From Pisaster brevispinus (taxonomy: Eukaryota; Echinodermata; Asteroidea; Forcipulatida; Asteriidae), in the NCBI GenBank assembly GCA_023634235.1, contig JAMKCF010000012.1:6306329-6370328 (forward strand): a stretch of 64,000 bases of DNA. Direction: 5' to 3'. The translations under genes were made by a program, and so were the position numbers. Positions 37,201 to 44,800 of this stretch are shown one piece after another; the first letter of the stretch is position 1; the number at the start of each line of letters is the position of its first letter. Under the pieces are notes generated by a model. It had not been told where the DNA came from. It ran no database searches and worked only from the letters and a program-made list of their open reading frames with translations.

Positions 37201-37345
37201 CACAAAAATATATTTTATTTAAACAGGCCACAATTTCAATTGTAATTGACAAACTATTTTGAGATATTTTGCCTGATTTGACCATATTTTACCTCAAACG
37301 AATCCCTGATTGACAATTTGAACTCACCTGTTCTAAGTCCGCCAT
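13281..37345 (-). CDS. xpo7: Exportin-7 (nuclear transport receptor), 27 coding exons, 1,092 residues
   Basis: XPO7 (RanBP16) is a RanGTP-dependent karyopherin of the importin-beta superfamily that carries folded proteins across the nuclear pore. The 27 exons total 3,279 bases and join in frame from ATG at 37345 (MADLEQ) to TAG at 13281-13283. The length matches the human family member. Family signatures are seen in order: CKQLYETTD and [12 protein letters not shown] (importin-beta N-terminal region, about residues 12-40), [75 protein letters not shown]-type HEAT-helix segments, [62 protein letters not shown], and the ending ADMMS. Nothing is missing or broken. The start lies inside a YY1-like CAACATGGCGG motif. 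Two introns carry minor-spliceosome signals. Identification is near certain; exact ends of a few exons are by-eye calls. Confidence 0.95.
13440..13740 (+). repeat. tRNA-derived SINE fragment (family S2)
   Basis: Contains GTGAGGGTTCAAGTCCCTG, which resembles a tRNA T-arm / pol III B box. It then has the shared body 'CTTAATCAAGACAC', 'CTTCGTCCTTCAGATGGAAC' and 'AAGCCATAGGTCCCGTG'. The same body occurs on the plus strand at 47165-47420 and 42715-42850, and inverted at about 30160-30290 and 31850-32060. It lies partly in XPO7 intron 26. Confidence 0.6.
13985..14335. repeat. Diverged 90-115 bp tandem repeat in XPO7 intron 26
   Basis: The motif GTCCAACAGTTTGGGT(G/A)TTGAG recurs at about 14096, 14188 and 14303, with related flanks (TTTGATTCTGTTGAACT..., AAACTGATCATCATAATCAG). 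The copies have diverged in length and sequence. The array ends about 50 bp from exon 26. Confidence 0.7.
14590..15140. repeat. Tandem repeat derived from the exon-25/intron-25 boundary
   Basis: The real exon-25 end reads, on the plus strand, ACTTACGTCTTCATTGAGTA (15116-15135). Decayed relatives occur at about 15011-15039, 14909-14939, 14799-14832 and 14606-14635, each followed by similar intron sequence containing 'AACCCTTTGGCAAAGTTC' and 'TTTGTAAATGTTTG'. The period is about 100-107 bp, with one unit deleted. None of the relatives keeps an intact donor (ACTTAC on this strand), so only the authentic junction should be used. Confidence 0.8.
16005..16250. mobile_element. Family-B fold-back MITE ('TTTCATAGAGCTGCTTAAGC')
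   Basis: A long imperfect palindrome of GCTTAGCA/TGCTAAGC motifs with the shared core 'ACCAGCC ... GGTTGGTAACCTG'. Other copies: 22236-22432, 29683-29855, 38161-38345, 41363-41520, 46455-46649 and 53928-54110. All are about 160-250 bp and lack coding capacity. This copy is in XPO7 intron 23. Confidence 0.7.
16338..16633. mobile_element. Family-A MITE, short variant
   Basis: The ends TTAAAGAGGCATGAGAGGAA and TTCCCTTCCTCTTTAA are inverted. Internal 'CTATCTATTGGAAAATAAGT' ties it to family A. Located in XPO7 intron 23. Confidence 0.65.
17873..18895 (-). other. XPO7 intron 21: U12-type intron with apparent AT-AA ends
   Basis: Exon 21 ends ...GTC TAT GCC ATG AA and is followed directly by ATATCCTTTT, a perfect minor-class donor. 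Upstream of exon 22 lies TTCTTTAAC (17885-17893), one base from the U12 branch-site consensus TTCCTTAAC, with the branch A about 13 nt from the intron end. The protein frame (VYAMKLKG, against VYALKLKG in the human family member) is only kept if the intron ends ...CTTAA and exon 22 starts G CTG AAG. An AC end at ...TTTGAC or an AG end at ...CTTAAG would give a premature stop. AT-AA is a rare non-canonical minor-intron pairing. Confidence 0.75.
19007..19200. mobile_element. Fold-back MITE, about 190 bp, XPO7 intron 20
   Basis: Left arm 'GTCGTCATGATCAAAGCAGG' + CCTG and right arm 'CAGGCCTGCTTCGACCATGA' + CGAC are inverted copies about 33 bp long. A second inner inversion (CACCCAGTTAATGCACGCG against TGCATGCAGTAACTGGGTG) makes most of the element self-complementary. 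Confidence 0.7.
19722..20401 (-). other. XPO7 intron 19: U12-type GT-AG intron
   Basis: The donor after ...GAC TGG AT is GTATCCTTC, eight of nine bases of the GTATCCTTT minor-class consensus. TCCTTAAC at 19735-19742 is an exact core U12 branch site, with the branch A 14 nt from the AG. The intron lacks a long polypyrimidine tract. Splicing here gives [11 protein letters not shown], matching the family sequence around WIYPSYMPIL. Confidence 0.85.
19930..20006. repeat. Short repeat tail with (ATT)n microsatellite
   Basis: 'ATAAAGCGCTATATAAGAAC' followed by about nine ATT units. Related pieces occur at about 26360-26385 and, inverted, at about 31706-31760. This looks like the 3' end of a retroposon family; the body is not resolved here. 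Confidence 0.5.
20935..21215 (+). repeat. tRNA-derived SINE (family S1), full-length-like copy
   Basis: A tRNA-like segment AGATAGCTCAGTTGGTAGAG (A-box region) is followed by a degenerate B box (GTTTCAAGTCC). It is flanked 5' by 'GTGATCCCTGGCTATACAGC' and 3' by 'CAATTTCTCTTTG ... GTGGTTTATTA'. Other copies: plus at 48520-48740; minus at 27704-27850, 28597-28915, 34745-34885, 38755-38960, 42210-42490 and 52655-52905. The flanking sequence shared by all copies shows these are SINEs rather than tRNA genes. Confidence 0.75.
21570..21960. mobile_element. Family-A MITE, left part, internally rearranged
   Basis: Starts AGGGGCTCCAAGGTCAAATT and has the 'TTTCCAATAGATAGAGTCCT' motif. About 110 bp of its interior is then duplicated ('AAACAAATGGGTCTGTACAT' at about 21734 and 21856). 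The right terminus is not recognisable. XPO7 intron 17. Confidence 0.6.
22236..22432. mobile_element. Family-B fold-back MITE
   Basis: Starts near 'CATAGAGCTGCTTAAGCAC' and ends 'GATGAAATTGGGCCC', with the 'GGTTACCAGCCAAAATACCA' core. It ends about 20 bp from the exon-17 donor of XPO7. Confidence 0.7.
22622..22990. mobile_element. Family-A MITE, left part
   Basis: 'GGTTTCCAAGGTCAAATTCA' then 'TTTTTCCAATAGATAGAGGC' and 'CCTCACGTTAAAATGGTGTA'. It stands immediately upstream of exon 17 of XPO7 and has no clear right terminus. Confidence 0.6.
24795..24862. mobile_element. Family-A MITE, right end only
   Basis: 'CATGAGGACTTTATCTATTG' to 'GGCCTTGGAGCCC'. A truncated terminus abutting the 24864-24955 tandem array. 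Confidence 0.55.
24864..24955. repeat. About 21-bp GC-rich tandem repeat beside XPO7 exon 13
   Basis: About 4.5 copies of GTTTGAGGGCGAGCCCCA with small variants. On the transcribed strand it begins about 12 nt after the exon-13 donor. It is far richer in GC than the surrounding intron. Confidence 0.8.
25436..25530. repeat. Dispersed repeat ('TGATATTTGGTCCT' family), copy 1
   Basis: 'ATGATACTTGGTCCTCGGG', 'AAGTAGGAACATTTTATTGA', 'GTACACATGGTGTAGGCTCC'. Related copies are at about 27318-27500 and 30820-30910, all in XPO7 introns. The element class is not determined. Confidence 0.55.
27500..27691. repeat. Perfect 96-bp tandem duplication
   Basis: A block starting ATCATGCCTGTATTAAAATA occurs at 27500-27595 and again at 27596-27691 with no differences that I can find. 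It lies in XPO7 intron 8. Confidence 0.9.
28597..28915 (-). repeat. tRNA-derived SINE (family S1), rearranged
   Basis: 'GTAACAAACCACAAGGGAAA' and 'GACTGGGTAAATT' mark the inverted 3' end. 'GACCTGTGACCTCCGGAT' is the inverted B-box region. A second, partly inverted half follows ('CACAGGTTCAAATCCAGCTT'). XPO7 intron 7. Confidence 0.6.
29683..29855. mobile_element. Family-B fold-back MITE
   Basis: 'GATTTCATAATACCTATGAG', 'TTGCTTAGCACAATCGGGTT' and 'CTTTACAAAATGGGGCCC' are inverted relatives around the 'GGCCAAAACAAAATG' core. XPO7 intron 5. Confidence 0.65.
32965..34165. repeat. 85-bp minisatellite, about 14 copies, next to XPO7 exon 2
   Basis: The unit contains GGCCAGTGATCTTAGAGTCG, 'GGCCAGCAGTTACTCAGGAC', 'CAGACAAGTCCAGCAGTCTA' and 'TATTAACACTGGACCGCAGA', and repeats at exactly 85 bp. 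Copies are very similar (a few substitutions each), with two variant types alternating irregularly ('CTTAGTTTCAGG' and 'CTTAGAGTCGGG'). The array begins about 65 bp upstream of the exon-2 acceptor on the transcribed strand. Confidence 0.92.
36320..36460. promoter_or_regulatory. Promoter-like block inside the intron-1 element
   Basis: It contains AGCTCCGCCCAG (GC box), CGGAAG (ETS-type) and TGATTGGTC (inverted CCAAT box). On the plus strand it is followed by TTTCTGGTAAGTTTT, a good splice donor at about 36452. This could be a start site for an antisense transcript. The inference rests on motifs only. Confidence 0.3.
36655..36722. mobile_element. Damaged copy of the palindromic MITE seen at 58578
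   Basis: 'TGTCTCGTAACCCTCCGG' on the left and 'GGAGGATGGAGGGTTACGAT' + CATCGCAACT on the right. The left arm is shortened. It is nested in the ~1.0-kb TIR element of XPO7 intron 1. Confidence 0.7.
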
Positions 37346-37460
37346 GTTGCCTATCTGACGATGTTTTGATCAAGCGTTTGTCTGCTGAAATGAAGGGCGC
37401 CCTCTCTAATAATAATTGCGGGTTGTGGGGGTGATGCAATGGGCCGGGTGTGGAACACAG

Positions 37461-37785
37461 AAGTAGAAAAGGATAAGCAAGATGGAAAAGGATAAGCTAG
37501 TACAAGATGATGTAGAAAAGAATACGCAATTACAAGATAAAGTAAAAAGGATAAGCAATTATCCAAGATGAAGAAGAAAGGACAAGCAAGTACAAGATGA
37601 ACTAGAAAAGGACAAGCAAGTACAATATAAGGTAGAAAGGATAAGCAAGTACAGGATAAAGTAGAAAAGGATAAGCAAGTACAAGATGAAGGAGAAAATG
37701 ATAAGCAAGTACAAGATGAAGAAAAAAGGATAAGCAAGTACAACAAGATGTAGAAGAAAAGATAAGCAAGTACAAGATAAGCATT
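37461..37785. repeat. About 30-bp minisatellite in the XPO7 upstream region
   Basis: About ten or eleven copies of GATAAGCAAGTACAAGATGA + (A)GTAGAAAAG at a period of 28-32 bp, with small length variants. It starts about 115 bp upstream of the XPO7 start codon and therefore probably lies in or beside its promoter. Confidence 0.85.
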
Positions 37786-38160
37786 ATGCCCACGGTTACA
37801 AATGATTTAGGTAAATTGTTTACGTCTTCAAATCGGAGCTGCAAAGTGTGAAAGGTTTTGTTCATAAAGTAAAGGTTGACAGCAAGGTTGCTCCGAAAGA
37901 CAAAAGTTGCGCCGTTTACCATTTTGAGGCAAGAGAAAAAGTGTCTGAAAAACTAATGCGAACTTGAGTAACAGGAGTAATAGAATGAATATAGACTCCT
38001 CAGAATGGGTTTAACCCATTGTTGCAGGTGATGTAAGAATTTGCGTTGATCTTTAGACAGGTAAACACAGCAATCAGGTACCCGGTTAATTTCCTTTTGC
38101 CTAAGATATATGAGATTCTGTGAATTACGGAATTCGTTAAAAAAAATAACATTATGGCTC

Positions 38161-38345
38161 TGGGCCCAGTTTCATAAAGCTGTTAAGTAGCTTTAAGATT
38201 TATATTAGCAAAAATGAGTGGGGCACCGGTCAAAACTGTAAACTTTATGTAATTTTGGCTGGTAATCAGTTTCTCTGCTAGGCAATATTTGTCATGTGCT
38301 TAGCAAATGTTTGTGCTTATGCATGCTTTATGAAATAGGACCCAG
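38161..38345. mobile_element. Family-B fold-back MITE
   Basis: Begins 'GGGCCCAGTTTCATAAAGCT' and ends 'TTATGAAATAGGACCCAG', with 'TTTTGGCTGGTAATCAGTTT' in the middle. Upstream of XPO7. Confidence 0.7.
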
Positions 38346-40404
38346 TTCGGAAGCAGGTAATTCCGCGCTTACGTCAAGCATGTTTCACAGGTTAGCAGAG
38401 AAGTTCTGCTTCATGTGATCGGAAAGAAAAGCATAACATTGCCAGGGTCATTCAATTGGTGAAAAGAGTACACAACCCAACGACAAATTCCGAGCATCAG
38501 TCGACGCTCAAATTCCTCATTAAAAAGTCATTGAGATCTGGGACTTTCCCGCCGGTATTTTGCAAAATACATTCCCAAGTTTGCCGACACTGTTGAATCA
38601 TTGCGCTCACACTATAATCAAAACAGATAGTAAATCCGTTTGGTGTGATATAACTCAGCAAAGTTGTATGACCAATCTGTATGCTTAGACAAAGTATAAT
38701 GATCCAGAGCTTGATATTCACGTCACTACATAAAATTATGCGTCTGATTATGGATAGGGGGACAGATCTCCCATATGATACCGGCGCTGTACCAACTGAG
38801 CTTTATAGTTTTATGTTGGCGGTCTTCCTATTTTTGTCAATATTGTTCGGGGTGCCAGTCAGAAGCCATACAACCATTAACTGCCGTGTATGCCAGCGAT
38901 CACATCCAAGTTCACGATACAACCTGGTTCAAATCCCGCTCTAGTCAATGTTCAGTCTTTGTTGTCCTCCAAATTACAATTTATTAGAGTGGCACGCAGT
39001 GAAGTTACAGCAGAATGTTCAAGTCGAACACCTTCTGATGAAGCAACTCTCAGTGAAAAAGAAGCACTTGCGTTTGTTTTGAGCTTGCGAAAAATGGAAC
39101 ACTGGAGCAGAACATTTACGCTATAAAAACTAATCATCATCAGGCTCTAGTAACATTACTTTAGGAAAGACACTGACAGACAGGCTTGCGTATTGCACTC
39201 ACGGCCGATGATCATGTAGGTCATAAGAGTAGCCCATTGGCCTATACGTAAAACTGGTTCTTAGACATTGACATACGGCGCGTGTGCACATAATGTACAC
39301 GTTTTGAATTGAACCATATGCATACATCGCAAAGTTTAAAGGGAAAAAATTATCTGAAGATGGTTACTCTTTGTTATAAAGTTATTTTAAGTTTCCATTT
39401 AAATATCAGTTAATATATACAATGGTTTACATCATGTGTTTGAAATGACTTGAAATTCGAATAATATCGATTTAGCGTCAAGGAATGCTTATGGGTTTAC
39501 ATTTTTGGGGGAGGAAATAGAACTAGCTTTTGCAAATTAGCTGCCCTATAACAGCCCTGCAAAAACAGGTTTTGAATGGCGTCGCACTTGGGACGCCCAA
39601 GCATGGTCTCATGAAAACTGTAACAGTTGGTTGGAGTTAGATGCAGTCTGGTTTGGGTTCCCTGGTACATAATGCCCCCCCCCATGGCTCTCACACTTTA
39701 ACACACTATTTTCCTCTTGAACAGAAGTAACCCCCCAAACTCCTCTTTAGAATTGCTGAGATTCAAGGCACATGCACAAGTTTGTGTTTAACTTCAAAAT
39801 AATTGTACTTAGAACCCATCTTTTTGTAAAAGCTATTACAAGTTTGATGTACGCCATTGTTTAAATTTATAGATATAACTTGTTAGAAATGAACTCATTC
39901 TACATCAGGCATCAGGTGCCTAAAATGTAACTTGTGTAACTTGTGTGACGGAGATGAACTTACCCTGGTTAGAATCCGGGTATGGGCGTCATTTGTTATC
40001 TTACTATTAAAAAAAGGAATGCTTGTTTTGCCGAGAATAGTTTGTGCAATGGGATAATTGATGTACTGCAAAACCACAGGACTGGGGTTTAAATCCTGGT
40101 GTACTAGTCCCCCCCCCCCCCCCCCCTGTGTTCTGCAATAAACAAAAAATGATTTTATTTTTACCGGGAGGACAGTCAGCGCAACTGGATACATTGAGTG
40201 GTTCGTGGTAGTGCAGAGTGCAATACCCCGGTTCGACTTGCAGCTTGTTTGTTTGTGGGTGTGTGTGTTTGTTTGTTTGTTGTTGTTGTTTTTAACTGTA
40301 AATTAATGTAACATATTATTTATATTTTAAATATACAGCACTCTTTACGAGCTGGACAGTTAGCGCAAACTGGATAGTTTATGGTAGTGCAAATCGATCA
40401 CCAA

Positions 40405-40582
40405 TAGCCTTTTGTCAGGGCCTTCGTGGCTTGGACAGCTTTGTAAACAGCGAAGCGACTAGAACGGAAGACCACACGTGCGCCTCTCCCCTTCCAGCAG
40501 TCTCCCCTCCTTCCAGTCGCTTGGGATCGCGCTTCTAGTACTACGAAGCCGTTCAAGCTACGAAGGCCTTGACAAAAGGCTA
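40405..40582. mobile_element. 178-bp fold-back MITE with TA at both ends
   Basis: TAGCCTTTTGTCAGGGCCTT ... AAGGCCTTGACAAAAGGCTA, with the inversion continuing inward for about 35 bp (CGTGGCTTGGACAG against CCGTTCAAGCTACG). The TA ends fit a Tc1/mariner-type target site. No coding capacity. Confidence 0.75.
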
Positions 40583-41718
40583 AGCCACCCTCAACATTGA
40601 GAGTTCCTCCATGATCGATCTAAGTCGTTTCGTCAAATTAAAGGTACGGACACGCTTTCAATTAGTAATGACTCCGAAACAAACACTGGACATTTTATCG
40701 GAAAGCCTACTTGTTACAGAAATTTTAATGACTGTTAGCATCCTGCAAAATTATAAGTGCCCCAGTTGATTTGAAATCATCAAAAGGATGTCGAAAATTA
40801 GCAACTCTCCAAACAAATCACACAGAACAGGCCTAGTCAATAATTGTTACACTGGATTTGGATTTGGACTGGGTGAAGTTTAGTAATAATTACTCAGACG
40901 CAAAAGCAGTATTTACTTCGGATACTTATTGGTGTTTAGCCTGCAGTACATGATGTAGAGCCCCAACGTTTTCATAACAAGAATCTGTGTGCAGTGTGTG
41001 GTGAGTAATCAAACTGTACAAATTGTTGAATTTGTGTAACCATGGTAACGAGTAATTTAATACCACATTTTTTGGGGAAAATAATGTTCAGGAAGGCATA
41101 AGTAAGTGCTACTGTGCTACAGTGCTACTGTTAGTTAGTACTGCCACACTGTGGCTGGACTGCCAAAAACTGCTCTTCTCTATTCTATCCTATTGCTATT
41201 CTAACCTGCCCATCGATTCGATGATTCGATCGTCACTTTTTTTGAAAAGTACTACTTTAGTTGGTTTACAGTATAGCGTCCTCTACAGCATATAGAGTAA
41301 AGTAAATGCTACACCCAGCCTCGCTACGGGCAGGCCCAGCATCCCCTGCCCGGTTTCCCAGGCACAATTTCATAGCTGCTTAGCAGAAACTATTGCTCAA
41401 AGTTTGACAAACAATTTTTGCTCCGCAAACAATTTGCAGGATACCTGTCACAGTTGGTGCACGTGAAATGATATTTTAGCTGGTAACCTTAATCTGGTAA
41501 GCATAATTTTGATTAGCCCGATGTGAAATGTGAAATGTGAAAAAAAAGTCCCCATGGGAATCGAACCCGGAGCGCTTCATTTGAAATGCAATTTCATTTC
41601 CTCTCGGCAACTGGGATGTGGATGAAAATTTCTGTAAGTGTAATTTAACACCTAACATTATAGGCCTAATGTCAGCTACTCATACGTATCAAAGAGAGCG
41701 CTACCTTTTGCTGGCTTA

Positions 41719-41814
41719 ATGAAGTTTACAAAAAGAAAGCCGAAGCCGGCAAGAATTATGTTTAAAAAGAAAAGTGACAGTCCAACATTCATCAAAAAGA
41801 GGGTGACTTGCGAA
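41719..41814 (+). CDS. elmod3: Probable first ELMOD3 exon, or in-frame 5' UTR exon
   Basis: An ATG at 41719 opens 32 codons rich in Lys/Arg ([18 protein letters not shown]...), ending at a strong donor GCGAA|GTAAGT (41815). The exon is in phase 0, and the next exon (from 42557) reads PETQVT in frame up to the ATG at 42575. That ATG has a far better context (GTCACCATGG) than the one at 41719 (GGCTTAATGA). Either the protein has a basic 38-residue extension, or this exon is leader sequence that happens to stay open. Confidence 0.5.
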
Positions 41815-44800
41815 GTAAGTGACCTGTTAAAAACTGGGGGTTTGGTGTGGTTTTATGGTTTGTAAGGAATTTTGCTCTTGATCAAATCAGACTTAATTTC
41901 AATTGCAGATTATCAAAACAAGCAACAGTGAATTGTGGGGTCTTCATCTATGCTATTTCATCAGCTTTCTACAGTATTTCAGCAGACGTAACATTTCTTT
42001 GGAGGATTGGAACTGGTATGAACTTTATAACTATTCAGTTTTTTTAATTGAAGCTAACGAGAGTCGTAAAACATGATGAATACGACTTTACTATATGGTC
42101 CAGTTTGTGAAATGCTAGGCCTACGTCTACTTAACAAAAACTCTTGTTTGTCCTAGTAAGTAAGTAAATTTTAAAAGTACATCATGTAGTATGTATTTGT
42201 AATTTTAAGTAATAAACCACAAGGGAAACTGACTTGGTAAATTTTATATAATTTGGGGTTGAACAAAGAAAAATTGTCTAGAGTGGGATTTGAACCTGCG
42301 ACCTCTGAATTAGCATGGCTTCGCTCTACCAACTAAGCTATCAAGCCCTATATTGGCGGATGCCCAATTTTGTCAATTTCTTCTGTTCAGCATGTTCATT
42401 GGTGCCAGTCAGAAGCCATTTAACTTGGAACTGCCGTATCTAGCTCTATCAAATTCTTCTTTGTTCAACCCAAAATTGTTTAATTTTTGTCATTTTTGAT
42501 ACAAAGCTCCACACCAGTTTTTTTCTGTCAACACATTCTTGCTCTTTTTTTGACAGCCTGAGACCCAAGTCACCATGGCAGAAGAAGAAGATGAGTTTGA
42601 TGCTATCTTCCAAGACGATAGAGGTAGAGATGACCAGTCTGGAAGAGCGAAGGCTGAAGCTGTCAACTACAAAGTGTCTATGGACAAATACAAAGAGGTA
42701 CCTTTAGTGGCATTGGACTCAAGTTCTGGTGGCTAAGTCATCAGGGTGTGGGTTCGAATCCCGGTCATGACAACTGTGTCTTTGAGCAAGACACTTACCT
42801 ATAACATGTATAATGGCATCTCTTCACCCAGGGGTAAATGGCTACCTTTGAGGGCAGAGGTGGCTCTTTGAAAGCTCATATTCTCATCTATTTCATGAGC
42901 AAATGAACCCAGTTTTTGAGTTTTTGACAGAAAGGGCCAGGTTTTTGGCATGAAATCGTCGCATATTCATTACAATACAATATCTTCAAATCTTCATCGC
43001 ATGTCTTTAGGGACCATTGCCTACAAGCTCTGCTTCTAAAATGGATCCCTCTACATACCATAAAATCACACCTCAAATCAGAGTGCTGGTTTTTATTTCA
43101 GATGAATGTCTTTTTTTTTTTAACACACACTATGTCAATCACTGATAAAATGTAGCTAGCCAATGCAGTTTACTTTATGGTGGTTGTTTTTTTAAACCAA
43201 GATTACTGTGATATACCATTGATACATGAACCCTTTAATCTTTAGTACACACGTCGGTCACCAGAAACTGTATGCAGGTCGGCCACCAGAAACTGGCCCA
43301 AAAAAGAATCGCCACAAATAATAAATCTGTGCATTCAGACATTATGAGATGTTCCTCTTGTGCTGATGCTAGGTGGACATATTCAATAGTTCGAGGACGT
43401 CGGAACCTCTCCCCGAAAGGGTAGAAACAGAGAGCAGGGGTAGCAAGTACCAGGTGATTCTCACTGAGAATAACAAACAGGTAAAGTTATTTTATTTTAA
43501 TTTTTTTTTTAACCTACCAGGGCTCTCCCCTTTTGGGTTGATGCGCGCAAATTGCGGGTCGATATGCACAAATTGCGTTCCGATATGCACAAATTGTGTT
43601 CCGATATGCACAAATTGCGTTCCGATATGCACAAATTGCGTTCCGATATGCACGAATTGCGGGCCGATATGCACGAATTGCGGGCCGATATGCACGACTT
43701 GCGGCCGATTTGCACCCCCCAAAAAGCCAGAGCCCAAGCTCAAGTCGTCCTTTTCTATAAATTGATCAAGTTTGGCATTTTTACTCTCTATTGTGACACA
43801 ATGGTGATAGCCAATGATTCTCTTAGCAGGACCACCATCAAGACTCTGAGTCCCTCAATGTAAACAACCATGGCAACATTGAAGCGCACCAATCAGAGAC
43901 CAGTGCTGGAAAGACGCCAAGCCCAACAGAGCCCGTAAAAAACGATCCAAGTACAGCATCTCTGGAGAACGGTGCCCTTAGGGATCAATGTCAGGCAGGG
44001 TACCAGCTGAAATCATCCTCTCCCATAAGGAGCGAAGACAAAAGTAGTTCCTTGGAGAAGGCGGATGGAAACAACGGAGGTGAATTGGGCGATTTACTAC
44101 GAAAAGAGCCCCCTAGAGACAGGTCAGGGACAGGCAAAGACCCAACAGAGCAGCTTTTACGAGCGAAGGCAGAATGGGAAGCACTGGGAACGATACACCC
44201 AGGTACGTAGAAACCCCCAAATTACGCTATTTTTGCACAAAAAACTTCATTACTGCATCATAAAGCTACAACCTTTTTGTGTAAAATTGTTGGCTGATTC
44301 ACTGAACAATATTAATTTTTCAAGACTTTTCAAGCTTCATTTAAATTGCCCTGAAATTCATCCTTGCACGGAACCATTTTTGTTTCCATATCAATTTCTT
44401 ATTTATGTTTAGTGTGTTTAGATAAGGTAAACAAACGATTCAATTTCTAGTTTTCCGTCTCCGAAATTGGACAAACTCAACTTTTCTGATCAGAATTAAT
44501 TTTCTGTTAATTTATTTTTGCTGTTAAATACATTTTGCGATATAAAAACAAAAATGACAGTTGGTATAAAAACTATTCATTTCAGATTTCATAAAAAAAA
44601 AAAATTAATTCGTTTTTTCCAATCCATAGTTGTACACCTTAAATATCAGCAATTTTACATTTTACTCTATTATTTTTTTGCCCACGTTTAAGGAGAAGAC
44701 ATCACAGAAGGTAACTTTGTCAGCATTTTATTTTAATTTCTTTGACCCTTCTGCTGGTTTGGGGTTTGCTTTGTAGAACATATCCAACAAGAGGAGGTTG

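Larger units (their letters stand above)
13281..37345 (-). other. xpo7: XPO7 coding-exon map
   Basis: Exons in transcript order: 1 37345-37328; 2 32899-32756; 3 32227-32134; 4 30748-30678; 5 30084-29989; 6 29606-29541; 7 29349-29245; 8 28353-28188; 9 27109-27036; 10 26891-26772; 11 26114-25968; 12 25829-25599; 13 25099-24967; 14 24350-24245; 15 23636-23501; 16 23105-23032; 17 22595-22451; 18 21480-21253; 19 20490-20402; 20 19721-19531; 21 18950-18896; 22 17872-17713; 23 16930-16792; 24 15826-15675; 25 15220-15122; 26 14510-14383; 27 13392-13281. Every junction preserves frame. All introns are GT-AG except intron 21. Introns carry the SINEs, MITEs and minisatellites listed separately, and I see no other gene in them. 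Confidence 0.88.
37346..41718. other. Divergent intergenic region between XPO7 and ELMOD3
   Basis: No gene. From left to right it holds the ~30-bp minisatellite (37461-37785), a family-B MITE (38161-38345), an inverted S1 SINE (38755-38960), a poly-C run and tRNA-like repeat pieces sharing 'CAGCGCAACTGGATA' (about 40165-40240 and 40344-40392), a TA-flanked fold-back MITE (40405-40582), a family-B remnant (41363-41520) and a minus-strand tRNA-like fragment near 41550. Both promoters should be at its ends. Confidence 0.55.

Noticed and set aside
37351..37922. Two minus-strand frames of 106-131 codons rich in Leu, Cys, Ser and Phe
   Set aside because: They are the translation of the ~30-bp minisatellite and have no splice or start context.
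42285..42360. A minus-strand tRNA gene
   Set aside because: Good A and B boxes, but the same flanks recur at seven other places in the window, so it is a tRNA-derived SINE. The same applies to 21100-21170, 48660-48740 and 52740-52790.
43492..43863. DMHKLRS heptad (coiled-coil-like) and minus-strand ISERNLC-like proteins as separate genes
   Set aside because: All are frames of the same 21-bp repeat inside an ELMOD3 intron, without supporting signals.
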